Assembly (NCBI RefSeq): GCF_018364065.1
Contig: NZ_JAGZMO010000004.1
Span: 62,001 to 126,000 of the forward strand
From: Veillonella sp.
GTDB taxonomy: Bacteria; Bacillota; Negativicutes; Veillonellales; Veillonellaceae
DNA: 64,000 bases
Direction of reading: 5' to 3'
Part shown: piece after piece, positions 1 to 8,375 of the stretch
Layout: every line of letters starts with the position of its first letter
Position numbering within the stretch: the first letter of the stretch is position 1
Position numbers and translations under genes: made by a program
The notes under the pieces: generated by a model
The model's input: only the letters and a program-made list of their open reading frames with translations
What the model was told of the DNA's origin: nothing
Databases searched by the model: none

Positions 1-66
1 AGTAAAGCGTAAAGTCCATGAAAATTATGTTTAAAAATTGAGATTTTTCGTAGAAAAGTGCAGTTT

Positions 67-95
67 TTGACATACTTTTAAAATAAATGTAAAAT
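67..95 (+). promoter_or_regulatory. Candidate sigma-A promoter TTGACA-17-TAAAAT
   Basis: A perfect -35 (67-72) lies 17 bases before TAAAAT (90-95); an overlapping TATAAT sits at 95-100. The predicted start (about 102) is only some 10 bases before the terminator hairpin at 111. Either the promoter makes a very short RNA or an attenuated one, or the match is chance in AT-rich DNA. Confidence 0.4.
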
Positions 96-110
96 ATAAT
101 CGTTAAAGCG

Positions 111-134
111 AAGCCGTCTTTAAAGACGGCTTTT
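111..134 (+). terminator. Rho-independent terminator
   Basis: A perfect inverted repeat with 11-base arms (AAGCCGTCTTT and its complement, 111-132) runs into TTTT. Because it is a full palindrome, the innermost bases must form the loop. Confidence 0.7.
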
Positions 135-154
135 CCATTATGTAGAAAGAGACC

Positions 155-270
155 GGGCTGTATATGGAAGAATGCCAATACATATGGGCACTGCGAGGTA
201 CCGTTGTATAAAGGGTACAACAGCGAAACCGGTGAACGGATAGGAACGGCTTAGGTATAGGCCGTCACAT
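155..270 (+). ncRNA. Candidate structured leader of the ABC-F gene
   Basis: Three hairpins can be drawn by eye. The first pairs TGTAT-TGG with CCA-ATACA around 168-193. The second pairs GTTGTA with TACAAC around a 7-base loop at about 203-221. The third is an 8-bp stem, ACGGCTTA with TAGGCCGT, closed by a GGTA loop at about 246-265. No T-run follows the last one. ABC-F genes are often controlled by ribosome-mediated attenuation in their leaders, so a regulatory role is plausible. No known riboswitch class was recognised. Confidence 0.4.
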
Positions 271-293
271 TGTTTAAGGCTGGGAGATGACGA

Positions 294-1850
294 ATGAGCG
301 TATTAACTGTGTCGCATGTAACGCATGGATTTGGAGCGCGTCAAATACTGGATGACGCTTCATTCCGCCTGTTAAAGGGTGAGCATGTAGGTTTAATCGG
401 GGCGAACGGAGAAGGGAAGTCTACCTTCTTAAATATCATTATCGGCAAAATTTTACCCGATGAAGGTACGGTAGCGTGGTCTAACAAGGGCACGGTAGGC
501 TATCTGGATCAGCACAGCGTACTCGCCGAAGGGCAGACTATTCGCGATGTATTGCGCGATGCGTTCAGCGACCTCTTTGCCATGGAAACGCAGCTGCAGG
601 ATGCGTATAATGAAATGACGAGCTGCACGGAAGAGCGGATGAACGAATTGTTGGAGTTGACCGGCGAATGGCAGGAAGAGCTGGAACAGCGCGGATTCTA
701 TGAAATCGATGCCACTATTGAGCGTACCGCGCAGGGCCTGGGCCTTGTGGATATCGGTTTGGATCGTTTGGTAAATGAGCTCAGCGGCGGTCAACGTACG
801 AAAGTATTGCTTACAAAGCTCTTGTTACAGAAACCGACCATTCTGTTATTGGACGAACCGACCAACTATTTGGACGTGGAACATATTGATTGGCTCAAAA
901 ATTATTTACAGAACTATGAAAACGCCTTTATCCTCATTTCCCATGATATGGAGTTTTTGAATTCTGTAGTCAATGTAATTTATCACATCGAGCAGGCAAA
1001 GCTGACCCGATATACAGGCAACTATGAACAGTTCCTGGCCGCCTATGAAGTGCAGCGTCAACAGGCGATTAAAGCCTATGAGCGCCAGCAACAGGAAATC
1101 GGCCGCATGGAAGATTTCATTGCCCGCAACAAGGCGCGCGTAGCGACGCGGGGCATGGCGAACTCCCGTGCGAAGCGCTTGGAAAAGATGGAGCTCCTGG
1201 AAAAACCGAAGGTGCATTTGAAACCGTCTTTCGGCTTCAAAGAAGGACGTACGCCGAGCCGCTTTATCGTGGAGGCGGAAGATTTGGTGTTGGGCTACAA
1301 TGAGGCGCTCACCAAACCGGTTAAAGTTGTATTGGAACGTGGTCAGAAAGTGGCGGTTCGCGGCGTGAACGGCCTTGGTAAAACGACCTTGCTCAAGACG
1401 TTGCTGGGCATGATTCCCGCATTTTCCGGAAAAGTGGAGCGCGGCGATTTCTTACAGGTTGGCTATTTTGCCCAGGAAGATGTGGCCAATAACGACATGA
1501 CCGCTCTCGATTACATTTGGAATGCCTATCCGTCCATGACGAATAGCGAAGTGCGTGCCGCGTTGGCTCGCTGCGGTTTGACAAATGAGCATATTACCAG
1601 CCAGATGCGCGTGTTATCCGGTGGTGAAAATGCGAAGGTACGCCTGTGTAAATTGATGCAGGAACAGTACAATGTGCTCGTATTGGACGAACCGACAAAT
1701 CATTTAGATGTGGACGCAAAAGAAGAATTAAGTGAAGCTTTGCGCCGTTTTAAAGGAACAATCTTACTTGTAAGCCATGAGCCGGAATTTTACCGCTCCT
1801 GGATTACAGAAGAATGGAATGTAGAATCCTGGACGACCAAGATTGTATAA
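294..1850 (+). CDS. ABC-F family ATPase
   Basis: A soluble protein of 518 residues with two ATP-binding cassettes in tandem and no membrane segment, the layout of ABC-F translation factors that act at the ribosomal E site. The first cassette has Walker A GANGEGKST (36-44), signature LSGGQ (163-167) and DEPTNYLD (187-194). The second has GVNGLGKTT (357-365), LSGGE (441-445) and DEPTNHLD (from 465). The charged linker between them (about 240-310, rich in Arg, Lys and Gln) matches the P-site tRNA interaction motif region. It is preceded by a structured leader and ends 28 bases before folE. The sequence does not tell whether it is a housekeeping factor (YbiT/YkpA/Uup type) or an antibiotic-resistance ABC-F. 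Confidence 0.93.
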   Translation: MSVLTVSHVTHGFGARQILDDASFRLLKGEHVGLIGANGEGKSTFLNIIIGKILPDEGTVAWSNKGTVGYLDQHSVLAEGQTIRDVLRDAFSDLFAMETQLQDAYNEMTSCTEERMNELLELTGEWQEELEQRGFYEIDATIERTAQGLGLVDIGLDRLVNELSGGQRTKVLLTKLLLQKPTILLLDEPTNYLDVEHIDWLKNYLQNYENAFILISHDMEFLNSVVNVIYHIEQAKLTRYTGNYEQFLAAYEVQRQQAIKAYERQQQEIGRMEDFIARNKARVATRGMANSRAKRLEKMELLEKPKVHLKPSFGFKEGRTPSRFIVEAEDLVLGYNEALTKPVKVVLERGQKVAVRGVNGLGKTTLLKTLLGMIPAFSGKVERGDFLQVGYFAQEDVANNDMTALDYIWNAYPSMTNSEVRAALARCGLTNEHITSQMRVLSGGENAKVRLCKLMQEQYNVLVLDEPTNHLDVDAKEELSEALRRFKGTILLVSHEPEFYRSWITEEWNVESWTTKIV

Positions 1851-1878
1851 ACCTTAAAGATTGTATAGGAGATAAGTT

Positions 1879-2469
1879 ATGAAGGAAAAGGCTCAAGCGG
1901 GGATTGCTCAATTTCTCGACGCATTGGGGGTTGACCCAACATCGGACGTGATGAGCAAAACGCCGGAGCGCGTAGCTTCGTTGTTTGCCGATTTTTTTTC
2001 CGGCGTCAATAAAACAACGGCAGACGTGTGGGGCGAAACATTTACATCGGAATACGAAGGGCTCGTGGCGGTTACCGGCATTGCCTACCATTCCGTATGT
2101 GAACATCATCTGATGCCTTTTTTCGGAACGGTGGATATTATTTATCAGCCCCACAAGGGGCGCGTCGCCGGCATCAGTAAGTTCGGCGATGTCATAGATA
2201 TTTTAGCTCATCGGCCGCAGATTCAGGAGCGATTGACGAAGCAAATTGCGGATGCAATCGAACAGGAACTGGGCGCCGACGGCGTATTGGTCAGAATTCG
2301 AGGCACTCACATGTGTATGCTGGTGAAGGGTGAGTTTCCTCAGGGCACCGTTGTGCAGACATTGGAATGTCGCGGTGTGCTGGGTGAAAGCGGCCCCCTT
2401 CGCGAGGAAGCCTTGACGATGTTAGGAGGAATAACAGATGCTCAAACGGCGCAGCTATCAGTGGAGTGA
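1879..2469 (+). CDS. folE: GTP cyclohydrolase I
   Basis: Converts GTP to 7,8-dihydroneopterin triphosphate, the first step of folate synthesis. The 196-residue length is usual for type IA enzymes. The zinc site is visible: Cys and His in SVCEHHLMPF and a second Cys in THMCML. The substrate loop ISKFGDVIDI is also present. The ATG follows GGAGAT. The gene heads a four-gene folate run (folE-folP-folB-folK), with folP starting inside its last 32 bases, so the two are probably translationally coupled. Confidence 0.97.
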   Translation: MKEKAQAGIAQFLDALGVDPTSDVMSKTPERVASLFADFFSGVNKTTADVWGETFTSEYEGLVAVTGIAYHSVCEHHLMPFFGTVDIIYQPHKGRVAGISKFGDVIDILAHRPQIQERLTKQIADAIEQELGADGVLVRIRGTHMCMLVKGEFPQGTVVQTLECRGVLGESGPLREEALTMLGGITDAQTAQLSVE

Positions 2470-3271
2470 CGGTAAGCGATTGGAGCTTCGCAACCGAACC
2501 TTGATTATGGGAATTTTAAACGGCACACCGGATTCATTTTCCGACGGCGGCAAATACAACACACCGGAGACGGCGGCCGCATGGGCGCGCGACATGGTAA
2601 ATCATGGCGCGGATGTTATCGACTTGGGCGTAGAGTCTACTCGTCCCGGTCATACGCAGATTTCCGTAGCGGAAGAAATCAGCCGCATGGAATTGTTGCT
2701 TCCGGCCGTGTTGGAAGCGTCTTCTGTGCCTGTATCGATTGATACGTATCGGGCGGAGACAGCGGATTACGCATTGAGTCACGGTGCTCACATTTTGAAC
2801 GACATTTGGGGCCTTCGCTATGATCCTGATATGGCGGCCGTAGCGGCGAAGCACAATGTGCCGGTTATCATCATGCACAATCAGGAAGGCACGGAATATG
2901 GCGATATTATTGAAGATATGAAAGCCTTTTTCTTCTCCTCCGTGGACTTGGCTCTGCGGGAAGGTGTAAAACCGCAAAATATCTGGCTTGATCCGGGCAT
3001 CGGCTTCGGCAAGACCGGTGAGCAGAATATTGAAGTTATGCAGCGCCTTGGTGAGATTATGGCATATGAGTATCCTGTACTTCTCGCCGCCAGTCGCAAG
3101 CGATTCATCGGCACCATTTTAAACGGCGTGCCACCGGAAGAACGCGACGAAGGAACTGTGGCCGCTTGTATTACCGGCGTATTGCAGGGCATCGACATGG
3201 TGCGCGTGCACAATGTGGATATGCATAAGAAAGCATTGGCTGTAGCGGATGCATTATTACGAGGAGAGTAA
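2438..3271 (+). CDS. folP: Dihydropteroate synthase
   Basis: Joins p-aminobenzoate to 6-hydroxymethyl-7,8-dihydropterin diphosphate; this is the sulfonamide target. The 277-residue TIM barrel has the pterin-site motif GTPDSFSDGG (about 29-38), the second signature DLGVESTRPG, DPGIGFGKT and the C-terminal SRKRF-IG and RVHNV segments. The chosen ATG has AGGAGG just upstream and lies within the 3' end of folE. The stop codon is one base before the folB start. Confidence 0.97.
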   Translation: MLKRRSYQWSDGKRLELRNRTLIMGILNGTPDSFSDGGKYNTPETAAAWARDMVNHGADVIDLGVESTRPGHTQISVAEEISRMELLLPAVLEASSVPVSIDTYRAETADYALSHGAHILNDIWGLRYDPDMAAVAAKHNVPVIIMHNQEGTEYGDIIEDMKAFFFSSVDLALREGVKPQNIWLDPGIGFGKTGEQNIEVMQRLGEIMAYEYPVLLAASRKRFIGTILNGVPPEERDEGTVAACITGVLQGIDMVRVHNVDMHKKALAVADALLRGE

Positions 3272-3272
3272 G

Positions 3273-3635
3273 ATGGATAAGATCGTACTAAAAAATATGG
3301 GCTTTTATGGCTATCATGGTAATTTGGCATCTGAAAATGAATTGGGTCAACGCTTTTTCGTAGATGTGACGGTGTTAACTGATTTAACGAAGGCCGGTCA
3401 GTCTGATTTATTGGAAGATTCCATTAACTATGTGGAAATTTATAATACAGTGCAGGCCATTGTGACCGGTGAAGGTCAAAAACTTTTGGAACGAGTGGGC
3501 ACCTTGATTGCGGACGAGCTGTGGAATAAGTATCGCGGCATTGTCGGGTTAGCTGTGGCTGTTCGTAAACCGGCCGTACCGATTCCGGGCATGCTCGACT
3601 ATGTGGAAGTGACAATTACGCGAGGACAAATCTAG
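3273..3635 (+). CDS. folB: Dihydroneopterin aldolase
   Basis: Cleaves 7,8-dihydroneopterin to 6-hydroxymethyl-7,8-dihydropterin and glycolaldehyde. About 120 residues, with the typical opening (DKIVLKNMGFYGYHG), the catalytic Glu region in the first 25 residues and the conserved KPAVPIPG-YVEV end. The frame is open from 3249, but 3273 is preferred: the aldolase fold starts there and GAGGAGAG in the end of folP is well placed. Its stop TAG overlaps the GTG of folK by one base. Confidence 0.95.
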   Translation: MDKIVLKNMGFYGYHGNLASENELGQRFFVDVTVLTDLTKAGQSDLLEDSINYVEIYNTVQAIVTGEGQKLLERVGTLIADELWNKYRGIVGLAVAVRKPAVPIPGMLDYVEVTITRGQI

Positions 3636-4099
3636 TGTATACGTATTATTTGAGTGTAGGGTCCAATATGGGCGACCGTGCGGCTTATCTGAATCAGGCA
3701 GTGCTGCGCTTAAAAGAGCATCCCCGCATCGCGGCGGTGCAGGCCTCTGCATGGCTCGAAACAGAGCCGTGGGGCAATACAGATCAAGATGCTTTTTTAA
3801 ATGGAGCGCTGAAGCTGACGACGGATTTGAAGCCGGAAGAGCTGCTTGACTATATGCAGCAGCTGGAGCAGGAAGCCGGCCGTGAGCGAAAAATTCACTG
3901 GGGACCGCGCACGTTGGATCTGGATATTATTTGGTGGGAAGAGGAAGACGGCCAATGCCTCACCTTCTTTTCCAATCGTGTAACCATTCCTCATCCGTAC
4001 TTTTGGGAGCGCAATTTCGTGCTTTTACCGTTAAAGGAATTGTATCCGCAATTTACCTATAATGGTGAATCAATTGATGAGCGTCTTAAAAAAATATAA
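3635..4099 (+). CDS. folK: HPPK (6-hydroxymethyl-7,8-dihydropterin pyrophosphokinase)
   Basis: Transfers pyrophosphate from ATP to the pterin before FolP acts. The 154 residues include the opening LSVGSNMGDR, the ETEPWGNTDQDAFLN segment and the HPPK signature GPRTLDLDIIWW with metal-binding Asp residues, then IPHPYFWERNFVLLPL. It starts with GTG overlapping the folB stop. It is the last gene of the folate run and is followed by a terminator at 4106. Confidence 0.96.
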   Translation: MYTYYLSVGSNMGDRAAYLNQAVLRLKEHPRIAAVQASAWLETEPWGNTDQDAFLNGALKLTTDLKPEELLDYMQQLEQEAGRERKIHWGPRTLDLDIIWWEEEDGQCLTFFSNRVTIPHPYFWERNFVLLPLKELYPQFTYNGESIDERLKKI

Positions 4100-4105
4100 A
4101 TATAT

Positions 4106-4140
4106 GAGCCGGTTCTTATAATAAGGGCTGGCTCTTCTTC
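4106..4140 (+). terminator. Terminator of the folate operon
   Basis: A long stem pairs GAGCCGGTTCTTAT (from 4106) with ATAAGGGCTGGCTC (to 4134), partly by G-T pairs, and is followed by TTCTTCT. It sits seven bases after the folK stop. Confidence 0.7.
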
Positions 4141-4151
4141 TATGTAACAGG

Positions 4152-4230
4152 TATAATATTAGTAACAAGAATTTTTTATGTAAAAATATAAGCGGAGTAC
4201 ACATAGGACGGTTATTTATAGTCGTCCTAT
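4152..4230 (+). promoter_or_regulatory. Leader of the septum gene: -10 box and 8-bp hairpin
   Basis: A TATAAT at 4152-4157 has no good -35. Downstream, ATAGGACG (4203-4210) and CGTCCTAT (4223-4230) form a perfect 8-bp hairpin about 40 bases before the start codon. It may be a regulatory or stabilising hairpin, and no known family was recognised. Confidence 0.35.
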
Positions 4231-4271
4231 TAAAATCGCCGCTATACAATGTTTATAGTGAGGCAGTTCGT

Positions 4272-4625
4272 ATGGGACAGGAACAAAAACGCAGACGCAG
4301 CGGGCGCAGCCCGGAAAGCGAAACGCAACATAGGTCTAACAGCGCCGGTAAGAAGCAGGGGAACGATACCTTTGTGGTTGTTCTGCGATGGATAAAGATT
4401 ATCGTCGTAGTCATCGGCGTATATGCGCTTATTCATGCCGCTTATGACTGGTGGGCTATTTCGCAACAACAAAAACAGTTACAAATTCAAATTGAAGAAC
4501 TGCAGAAGAAGAACGAACAGTTAGAAGAAGAAAAGAAGCAATTGCAAGATCCTAAGGCCATTGAACAGGTGGCCCGCGATGAGCTCGGATTAGTAAAACC
4601 GGGCGAAGTTCCTTATGTTAAATAA
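4272..4625 (+). CDS. Septum formation initiator family (DivIC/FtsB-like)
   Basis: A 117-residue bitopic protein: a basic cytoplasmic N-terminus (1-35), one membrane helix (about 36-57), an extracytoplasmic coiled coil rich in Gln, Glu and Lys (62-95), and the family's conserved end, ARDELGLVKPGE (101-112). DivIC/FtsB proteins form a complex with FtsL and FtsQ/DivIB that activates septal peptidoglycan synthesis. The neighbouring S1-protein gene also lies beside divIC in many Firmicutes. The N-terminal tail is longer than in FtsB. Confidence 0.88.
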   Translation: MGQEQKRRRSGRSPESETQHRSNSAGKKQGNDTFVVVLRWIKIIVVVIGVYALIHAAYDWWAISQQQKQLQIQIEELQKKNEQLEEEKKQLQDPKAIEQVARDELGLVKPGEVPYVK

Positions 4626-4628
4626 GTG

Positions 4629-4658
4629 TTGACAAGGCTTTTTATAGTTATTTATAAT
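4629..4658 (+). promoter_or_regulatory. Consensus sigma-A promoter for the S1-protein gene
   Basis: TTGACA (4629-4634), an 18-base spacer and TATAAT (4653-4658): both boxes are perfect. It starts four bases after the septum gene stop and about 65 bases before the S1-protein start codon, whose AGGAGG is at about 4703. Confidence 0.8.
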
Positions 4659-4721
4659 TAACTGTGTATGTTAAATTAATGCATTTCAGTATTAGAAAAA
4701 TTAGGAGGACATCGGGTTAGC

Positions 4722-5207
4722 ATGGCCATCGAAGTAGGTAGTGTTCTTGAAGGGACAGTTACGGGTATCACAAAATTTGGAGCCTTTGTAGATTTAGGCA
4801 ACAAACAGACGGGATTAGTTCATATTTCCGAAGTAGCTAATGAATATGTTGAAAATATTCAGGATTTTCTTAAAGAACAAGATACGGTTAAGGTAAAGGT
4901 TTTAAGTATTGATGAAAAAGGTAAGATCAGCTTATCTATAAAGCAGACGCAGCCGAAAGCGCCTAGCGCTGCACGAGCACCAAAGACGGAAGCTCGTGAA
5001 CAGAGAGAAATGCGTCCGCGCAACAATGACAACTTTAATCGAAATTCATTTGATGGTAATCGTCGTAATTCAGCAGGCCGCAAAAATAATGGTCTCTCCT
5101 TTGAAGATAAGATGAGCCGTTTCTTGAAAGACAGCGAAGAACGGTTGACCAGTTTAAAACGCAATACAGAATCTAAACGAGGCGGTCGTGGAGGTCGCAG
5201 AGATTAA
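4722..5207 (+). CDS. S1 domain RNA-binding protein (YabR-like)
   Basis: A 161-residue protein with one S1 RNA-binding domain (about 1-72, beginning EVGSVLEGTVTGITKFGAFV and including LVHISEV). A low-complexity basic tail follows, rich in Arg, Asn and Gly and ending RGGRGGRRD. It resembles Bacillus YabR/general stress protein 13, whose gene also follows divIC. It likely binds RNA or ribosomes; the exact role is unknown. It has its own consensus promoter and a terminator directly downstream, so it appears monocistronic. Confidence 0.88.
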   Translation: MAIEVGSVLEGTVTGITKFGAFVDLGNKQTGLVHISEVANEYVENIQDFLKEQDTVKVKVLSIDEKGKISLSIKQTQPKAPSAARAPKTEAREQREMRPRNNDNFNRNSFDGNRRNSAGRKNNGLSFEDKMSRFLKDSEERLTSLKRNTESKRGGRGGRRD

Positions 5208-5213
5208 TTGCTG

Positions 5214-5246
5214 AGATGATGCGAAGCCCGCATCATCTTTTTTATT
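5214..5246 (+). terminator. Rho-independent terminator after the S1-protein gene
   Basis: Stem GATGATGCG (5215-5223) pairs with CGCATCATC (5229-5237) around AAGCC, followed by a long T-rich tail. Confidence 0.88.
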
Positions 5247-5273
5247 TTTTCCTATGATTTAGGAGGATTTAGA

Positions 5274-6185
5274 GTGAGTAATTCAGCAGAGCCTATGGGC
5301 TTGAAGGTAGCGATTGTAGATATGGGATCGAATTCATTTCGATTGTTGATGGGCGAGTATACGAACGGAGCCTGGCATAATGAGCCTAAAATTTTGTGGC
5401 GAACCCGCTTGGGTGCACGAGACAGTGCAGGGCTAATTACAGACAGTTCCTGGCAATTGGGGATGGATGCACTCCGGGAAATTCGTCAGAAGATTGAGGC
5501 CTATGGAGCTACTGTCGTATTGGGCCTGGCTACCAGCGCGATTCGAGAAGCGGGCAATGGGAACGATTTCATGGAAGCGGCCCAGTCTGTTTGCCCTATG
5601 GAAGGCCGCATTTTATCCGGTGAAGAAGAAGCCTTATACGGGTTTCAAGGTGCCGCCGGCGAGTATTTGGCTGATGGCCGCCATTATGCGATTATTGATA
5701 TCGGCGGTGGCAGTACGGAGCTGGCTCTAGGCGACAAGGATTCCGTATATTGGAGCCGGTCCTATCCGATTGGGGCGGTTCGTCTGCAGGAGCGCTCCGA
5801 TGAAGATCCACAGGCCGTGTGGGAAGAAACGACGCCGTGGTTCCAAGAGTTGCCGATTGCAGGTCCTTTCGGTGAATTTATCGCCATCGGCGGTACGGCG
5901 ACCACCTTGGCGTCCATTGATTTAAAAATGGAAACTTATGATGCGTCCCGCATCCAAAATCACAAGCTTACCCGTGAAGCGGTGGAAGTGATGATTATGG
6001 ATATGCGTCAAATGACGCTTGAAGAGCGCCGCCAAGTGCGTGGCTTGGAACCTAACCGGGCCGATATCATCGTGGCCGGCGCGGAGATTCTCACGTCGAT
6101 TATGGATTATTATCAAATCCCTTATGTCGTTGTCAGTGAACGGGACGGCATGGAAGGTATGGAGGCAACCCTGACGTTGTCATAA
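5274..6185 (+). CDS. Ppx/GppA family phosphatase
   Basis: A 303-residue member of the sugar kinase/Hsp70 ATPase-fold family that hydrolyses polyphosphate or pppGpp. Family motifs are the N-terminal VDMGSNSFRLL, ATSAIREAGN, LSGEEEALYGF, the phosphate loop IDIGGGSTEL and AIGGTATTLA. The GTG start has AGGAGG seven bases upstream. It covers only the Ppx core, with no HD or C-terminal extension, so it matches short Ppx1-type enzymes. Polyphosphatase and pppGpp phosphohydrolase activity cannot be told apart from sequence. tilS follows 11 bases later. Confidence 0.9.
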   Translation: MSNSAEPMGLKVAIVDMGSNSFRLLMGEYTNGAWHNEPKILWRTRLGARDSAGLITDSSWQLGMDALREIRQKIEAYGATVVLGLATSAIREAGNGNDFMEAAQSVCPMEGRILSGEEEALYGFQGAAGEYLADGRHYAIIDIGGGSTELALGDKDSVYWSRSYPIGAVRLQERSDEDPQAVWEETTPWFQELPIAGPFGEFIAIGGTATTLASIDLKMETYDASRIQNHKLTREAVEVMIMDMRQMTLEERRQVRGLEPNRADIIVAGAEILTSIMDYYQIPYVVVSERDGMEGMEATLTLS

Positions 6186-6196
6186 AGGAGTTTAGT

Positions 6197-7708
6197 ATGG
6201 ATGTACAGCATGTGCAGGATGATTCTGCGAAGACGCCGCAAACTGTGGCGGCCTTTGTAAAAAAAGTGAAGGCCTATGAACGAAGTCATAAGACGATTGG
6301 ACGGAACAGCAGCGTTCTGGTGGCCTGTTCCGGCGGTCCCGATTCGGTGGGCTTATTGTTCTGGCTGGCCCGGTATAAAAATCGGGAACCTCGTATGAAT
6401 CTTCGCCTGGGCATTGCTATTATCGATCATTCCCTGCGCGTGGAAAGTAAGGCTGAAGTGGAGCTGGTAAAATCTTACGGCGTTCAGTTGAACATTCCTG
6501 TGTATGTGAAGGTAATCGATGCAAATAAGGAAGCACAGCTGCACAAGAAATCCGTAGAAACTATAAGCCGGGAATTGCGCTATGCATTTTTTCACGAAGT
6601 AATGGCCAAGGAAGGATACGAATATTTGGCCACCGCTCATCATTTGGACGACCAGGCGGAAACGATTCTGGCTCATTTGCTGCGCGGCACCGGCACGAAA
6701 GGATTGACCGGTATGTATCCGCTTGTCGATTATAAGTGGCGCCCTTTTTTGGGGGTTACGAAGCAGGAAATTTTTGAATTTGTAAGTGCTCTGAATTTGG
6801 AAGTAGCCTTCGATAAGACCAATGAAGAACCTACGTACAGCCGCAATCGTTTGCGGTTGGAAGCCATTCCTTATCTGCGGGATTACAATCCTAATATTAC
6901 TAACGGCCTGGCTCGATTGGGCGAAGCCATGCAGGACGATGAAGATTATCTGACAGAACAGGCCATGAAGGCGTTGGCGGACATTACCGTCATGTCACCG
7001 TATGATGAAGAAGCAACAGCAGCCGGTAATCATAAAAATAACGCAGCCGGTTCACCGGTCACTCAGGAGCATGGCGAGTGGGTGTTGCAGCGCGAAGCGT
7101 TTCACAAATTGCCAAATGCTTTATATTTCCGCATTTGGAGGCATATCATGTCGGACCTGAATGTAGGTGGCACGTTCAGTATGGCGCGGGTTAAACAACT
7201 GCGTTCTGTAACAGGCGGTAAAAAAAGTAAACAATTTCACCTTGCACAGGTGAAGGTTATAGCACAATATGGTATAATACGAGTTGGACGTTTTACGTCA
7301 GAGATAACATCGCCTACAGATGCTGAACTTAAGAACATTGTTTATCGTATAGATCAGCAGCGATTAGTAACTTGGCATGGACCTGAGGAAACGGTACCGT
7401 TGCAGCCCGGTGAGTGCATTTTAATTCCTCGTGAATCAGCACCGTCAGGACCGGTTTTACGGAAGCGACTGGCGGGAGACCGCATAGCCCTGCGCGACGG
7501 GAACGGCAAGATTTGGGGCCATAAGAAGTTAAAAGATTGGCTCATTGATCGTAAAATTCCGCAAGAACAACGAGATGATTTGTGGTTTTGCTGCGCTGAG
7601 CAGCTCGTATTCGCTCCGGTGGATACGATGAAACACAAGCCCCTCATTGTATGGGACGAACAGGCTGATACGTATTGGGCCTGCTCAATTAAGGAGGAAT
7701 TCGTATGA
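6197..7708 (+). CDS. tilS: tRNA(Ile)-lysidine synthase
   Basis: Attaches lysine to C34 of tRNA-Ile(CAU), changing its codon from AUG to AUA. The 503 residues begin with an N-terminal PP-loop, CSGGPDS (44-50). Next comes the TilS segment with ATAHHLDDQAETILAHLL and GTGTKGLTGM. The C-terminal substrate-binding domain has RLAGDRIALRDGNGK and KKLKDWLIDRKIP. The last four bases overlap hpt, the conserved tilS-hpt-ftsH order of Firmicutes. Confidence 0.96.
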   Translation: MDVQHVQDDSAKTPQTVAAFVKKVKAYERSHKTIGRNSSVLVACSGGPDSVGLLFWLARYKNREPRMNLRLGIAIIDHSLRVESKAEVELVKSYGVQLNIPVYVKVIDANKEAQLHKKSVETISRELRYAFFHEVMAKEGYEYLATAHHLDDQAETILAHLLRGTGTKGLTGMYPLVDYKWRPFLGVTKQEIFEFVSALNLEVAFDKTNEEPTYSRNRLRLEAIPYLRDYNPNITNGLARLGEAMQDDEDYLTEQAMKALADITVMSPYDEEATAAGNHKNNAAGSPVTQEHGEWVLQREAFHKLPNALYFRIWRHIMSDLNVGGTFSMARVKQLRSVTGGKKSKQFHLAQVKVIAQYGIIRVGRFTSEITSPTDAELKNIVYRIDQQRLVTWHGPEETVPLQPGECILIPRESAPSGPVLRKRLAGDRIALRDGNGKIWGHKKLKDWLIDRKIPQEQRDDLWFCCAEQLVFAPVDTMKHKPLIVWDEQADTYWACSIKEEFV

Positions 7709-8256
7709 TAGACTCGACAACTATTAAAGAAGTATTAATTTCTGAGGAACAACTTCAGCAGCGTGTAAAGGAACTGGCTAAGCAAATTTCAGATGACTAT
7801 AAAGGCGAAGAAGTAGTATTGGTTTGCGTATTAAAAGGGGCCGTAATGTTTTTTGCCGATTTGGCCCGCTATGTTGAAGGGGATGTTTCATTAGACTTTA
7901 TTTCATGCTCCAGTTATGGAAGCAGCACTGTAAGTAGTGGTGTGGTTCGCATTATGAAGGACCTTGATAAGCCGGTAGAAGGCAAGCATGTAGTAGTGGT
8001 GGAAGATATTGTGGATACAGGCAATACCCTTCATTACTTATTGGAAAATCTCAAGTCCCGCAATGCGAAGAGTGTGCGCCTCGTGGCGCTTTTGAACAAA
8101 CCTGATCGTCGTACGGCAGAAGTAAAAGTTGACTATCAGGGCTTTGAAATTCCCGACTACTTTGTAGTAGGATATGGGCTTGATTTCGCAGAAAAATATC
8201 GTAATTTACCGTTTGTAGGAATTTTGAACGAAAAAGTGTATCAGGATAAAGTATAA
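7705..8256 (+). CDS. hpt: Hypoxanthine phosphoribosyltransferase
   Basis: Salvages hypoxanthine and guanine to IMP and GMP using PRPP. 183 residues with the type I phosphoribosyltransferase fold: LVCVLKGAVMFFADL, the flexible-loop segment CSSYGSSTVSSG, the PRPP-binding motif EDIVDTGNT (100-108) and the C-terminal FVVGYGLDFAEKYRNLP. AAGGAGG lies inside the end of tilS and the ATG overlaps that gene by four bases. Confidence 0.96.
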   Translation: MIDSTTIKEVLISEEQLQQRVKELAKQISDDYKGEEVVLVCVLKGAVMFFADLARYVEGDVSLDFISCSSYGSSTVSSGVVRIMKDLDKPVEGKHVVVVEDIVDTGNTLHYLLENLKSRNAKSVRLVALLNKPDRRTAEVKVDYQGFEIPDYFVVGYGLDFAEKYRNLPFVGILNEKVYQDKV

Positions 8257-8375
8257 TCATTGTATATAATGTAATTTTGTGATAATATGTTTGTCAGATA
8301 TATTTTTATAAGTTTCGATATAATGTTAATTAATTCATACATTATAAGTTAATAAGACTTGAAAGGGGTAAGAGA

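Larger units (their letters stand above)
1..293. other. Intergenic region with promoter, terminator and structured leader
   Basis: No open reading frame with a ribosome binding site was seen here. The region holds an AT-rich stretch with a sigma-A-like promoter (67-95), a strong rho-independent terminator (111-134) and, from about 155 to 270, several hairpins in front of the ABC-F gene. Each is listed separately. The terminator may end a transcript from outside the window. Confidence 0.6.

Noticed and set aside
203..235. T-box-like sequence (AGGGTACAACAGCGAA) in the ABC-F leader
   Set aside because: It differs from the T-box core at three fixed positions, there is no following terminator, and an ABC-F gene is not a typical T-box target.
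4859..5164. Long minus-strand open frame opposite the S1-protein gene
   Set aside because: It mirrors the Arg/Lys-rich coding of the S1 protein, has no ribosome binding site and gives no recognisable protein. All confident genes here are on the + strand.
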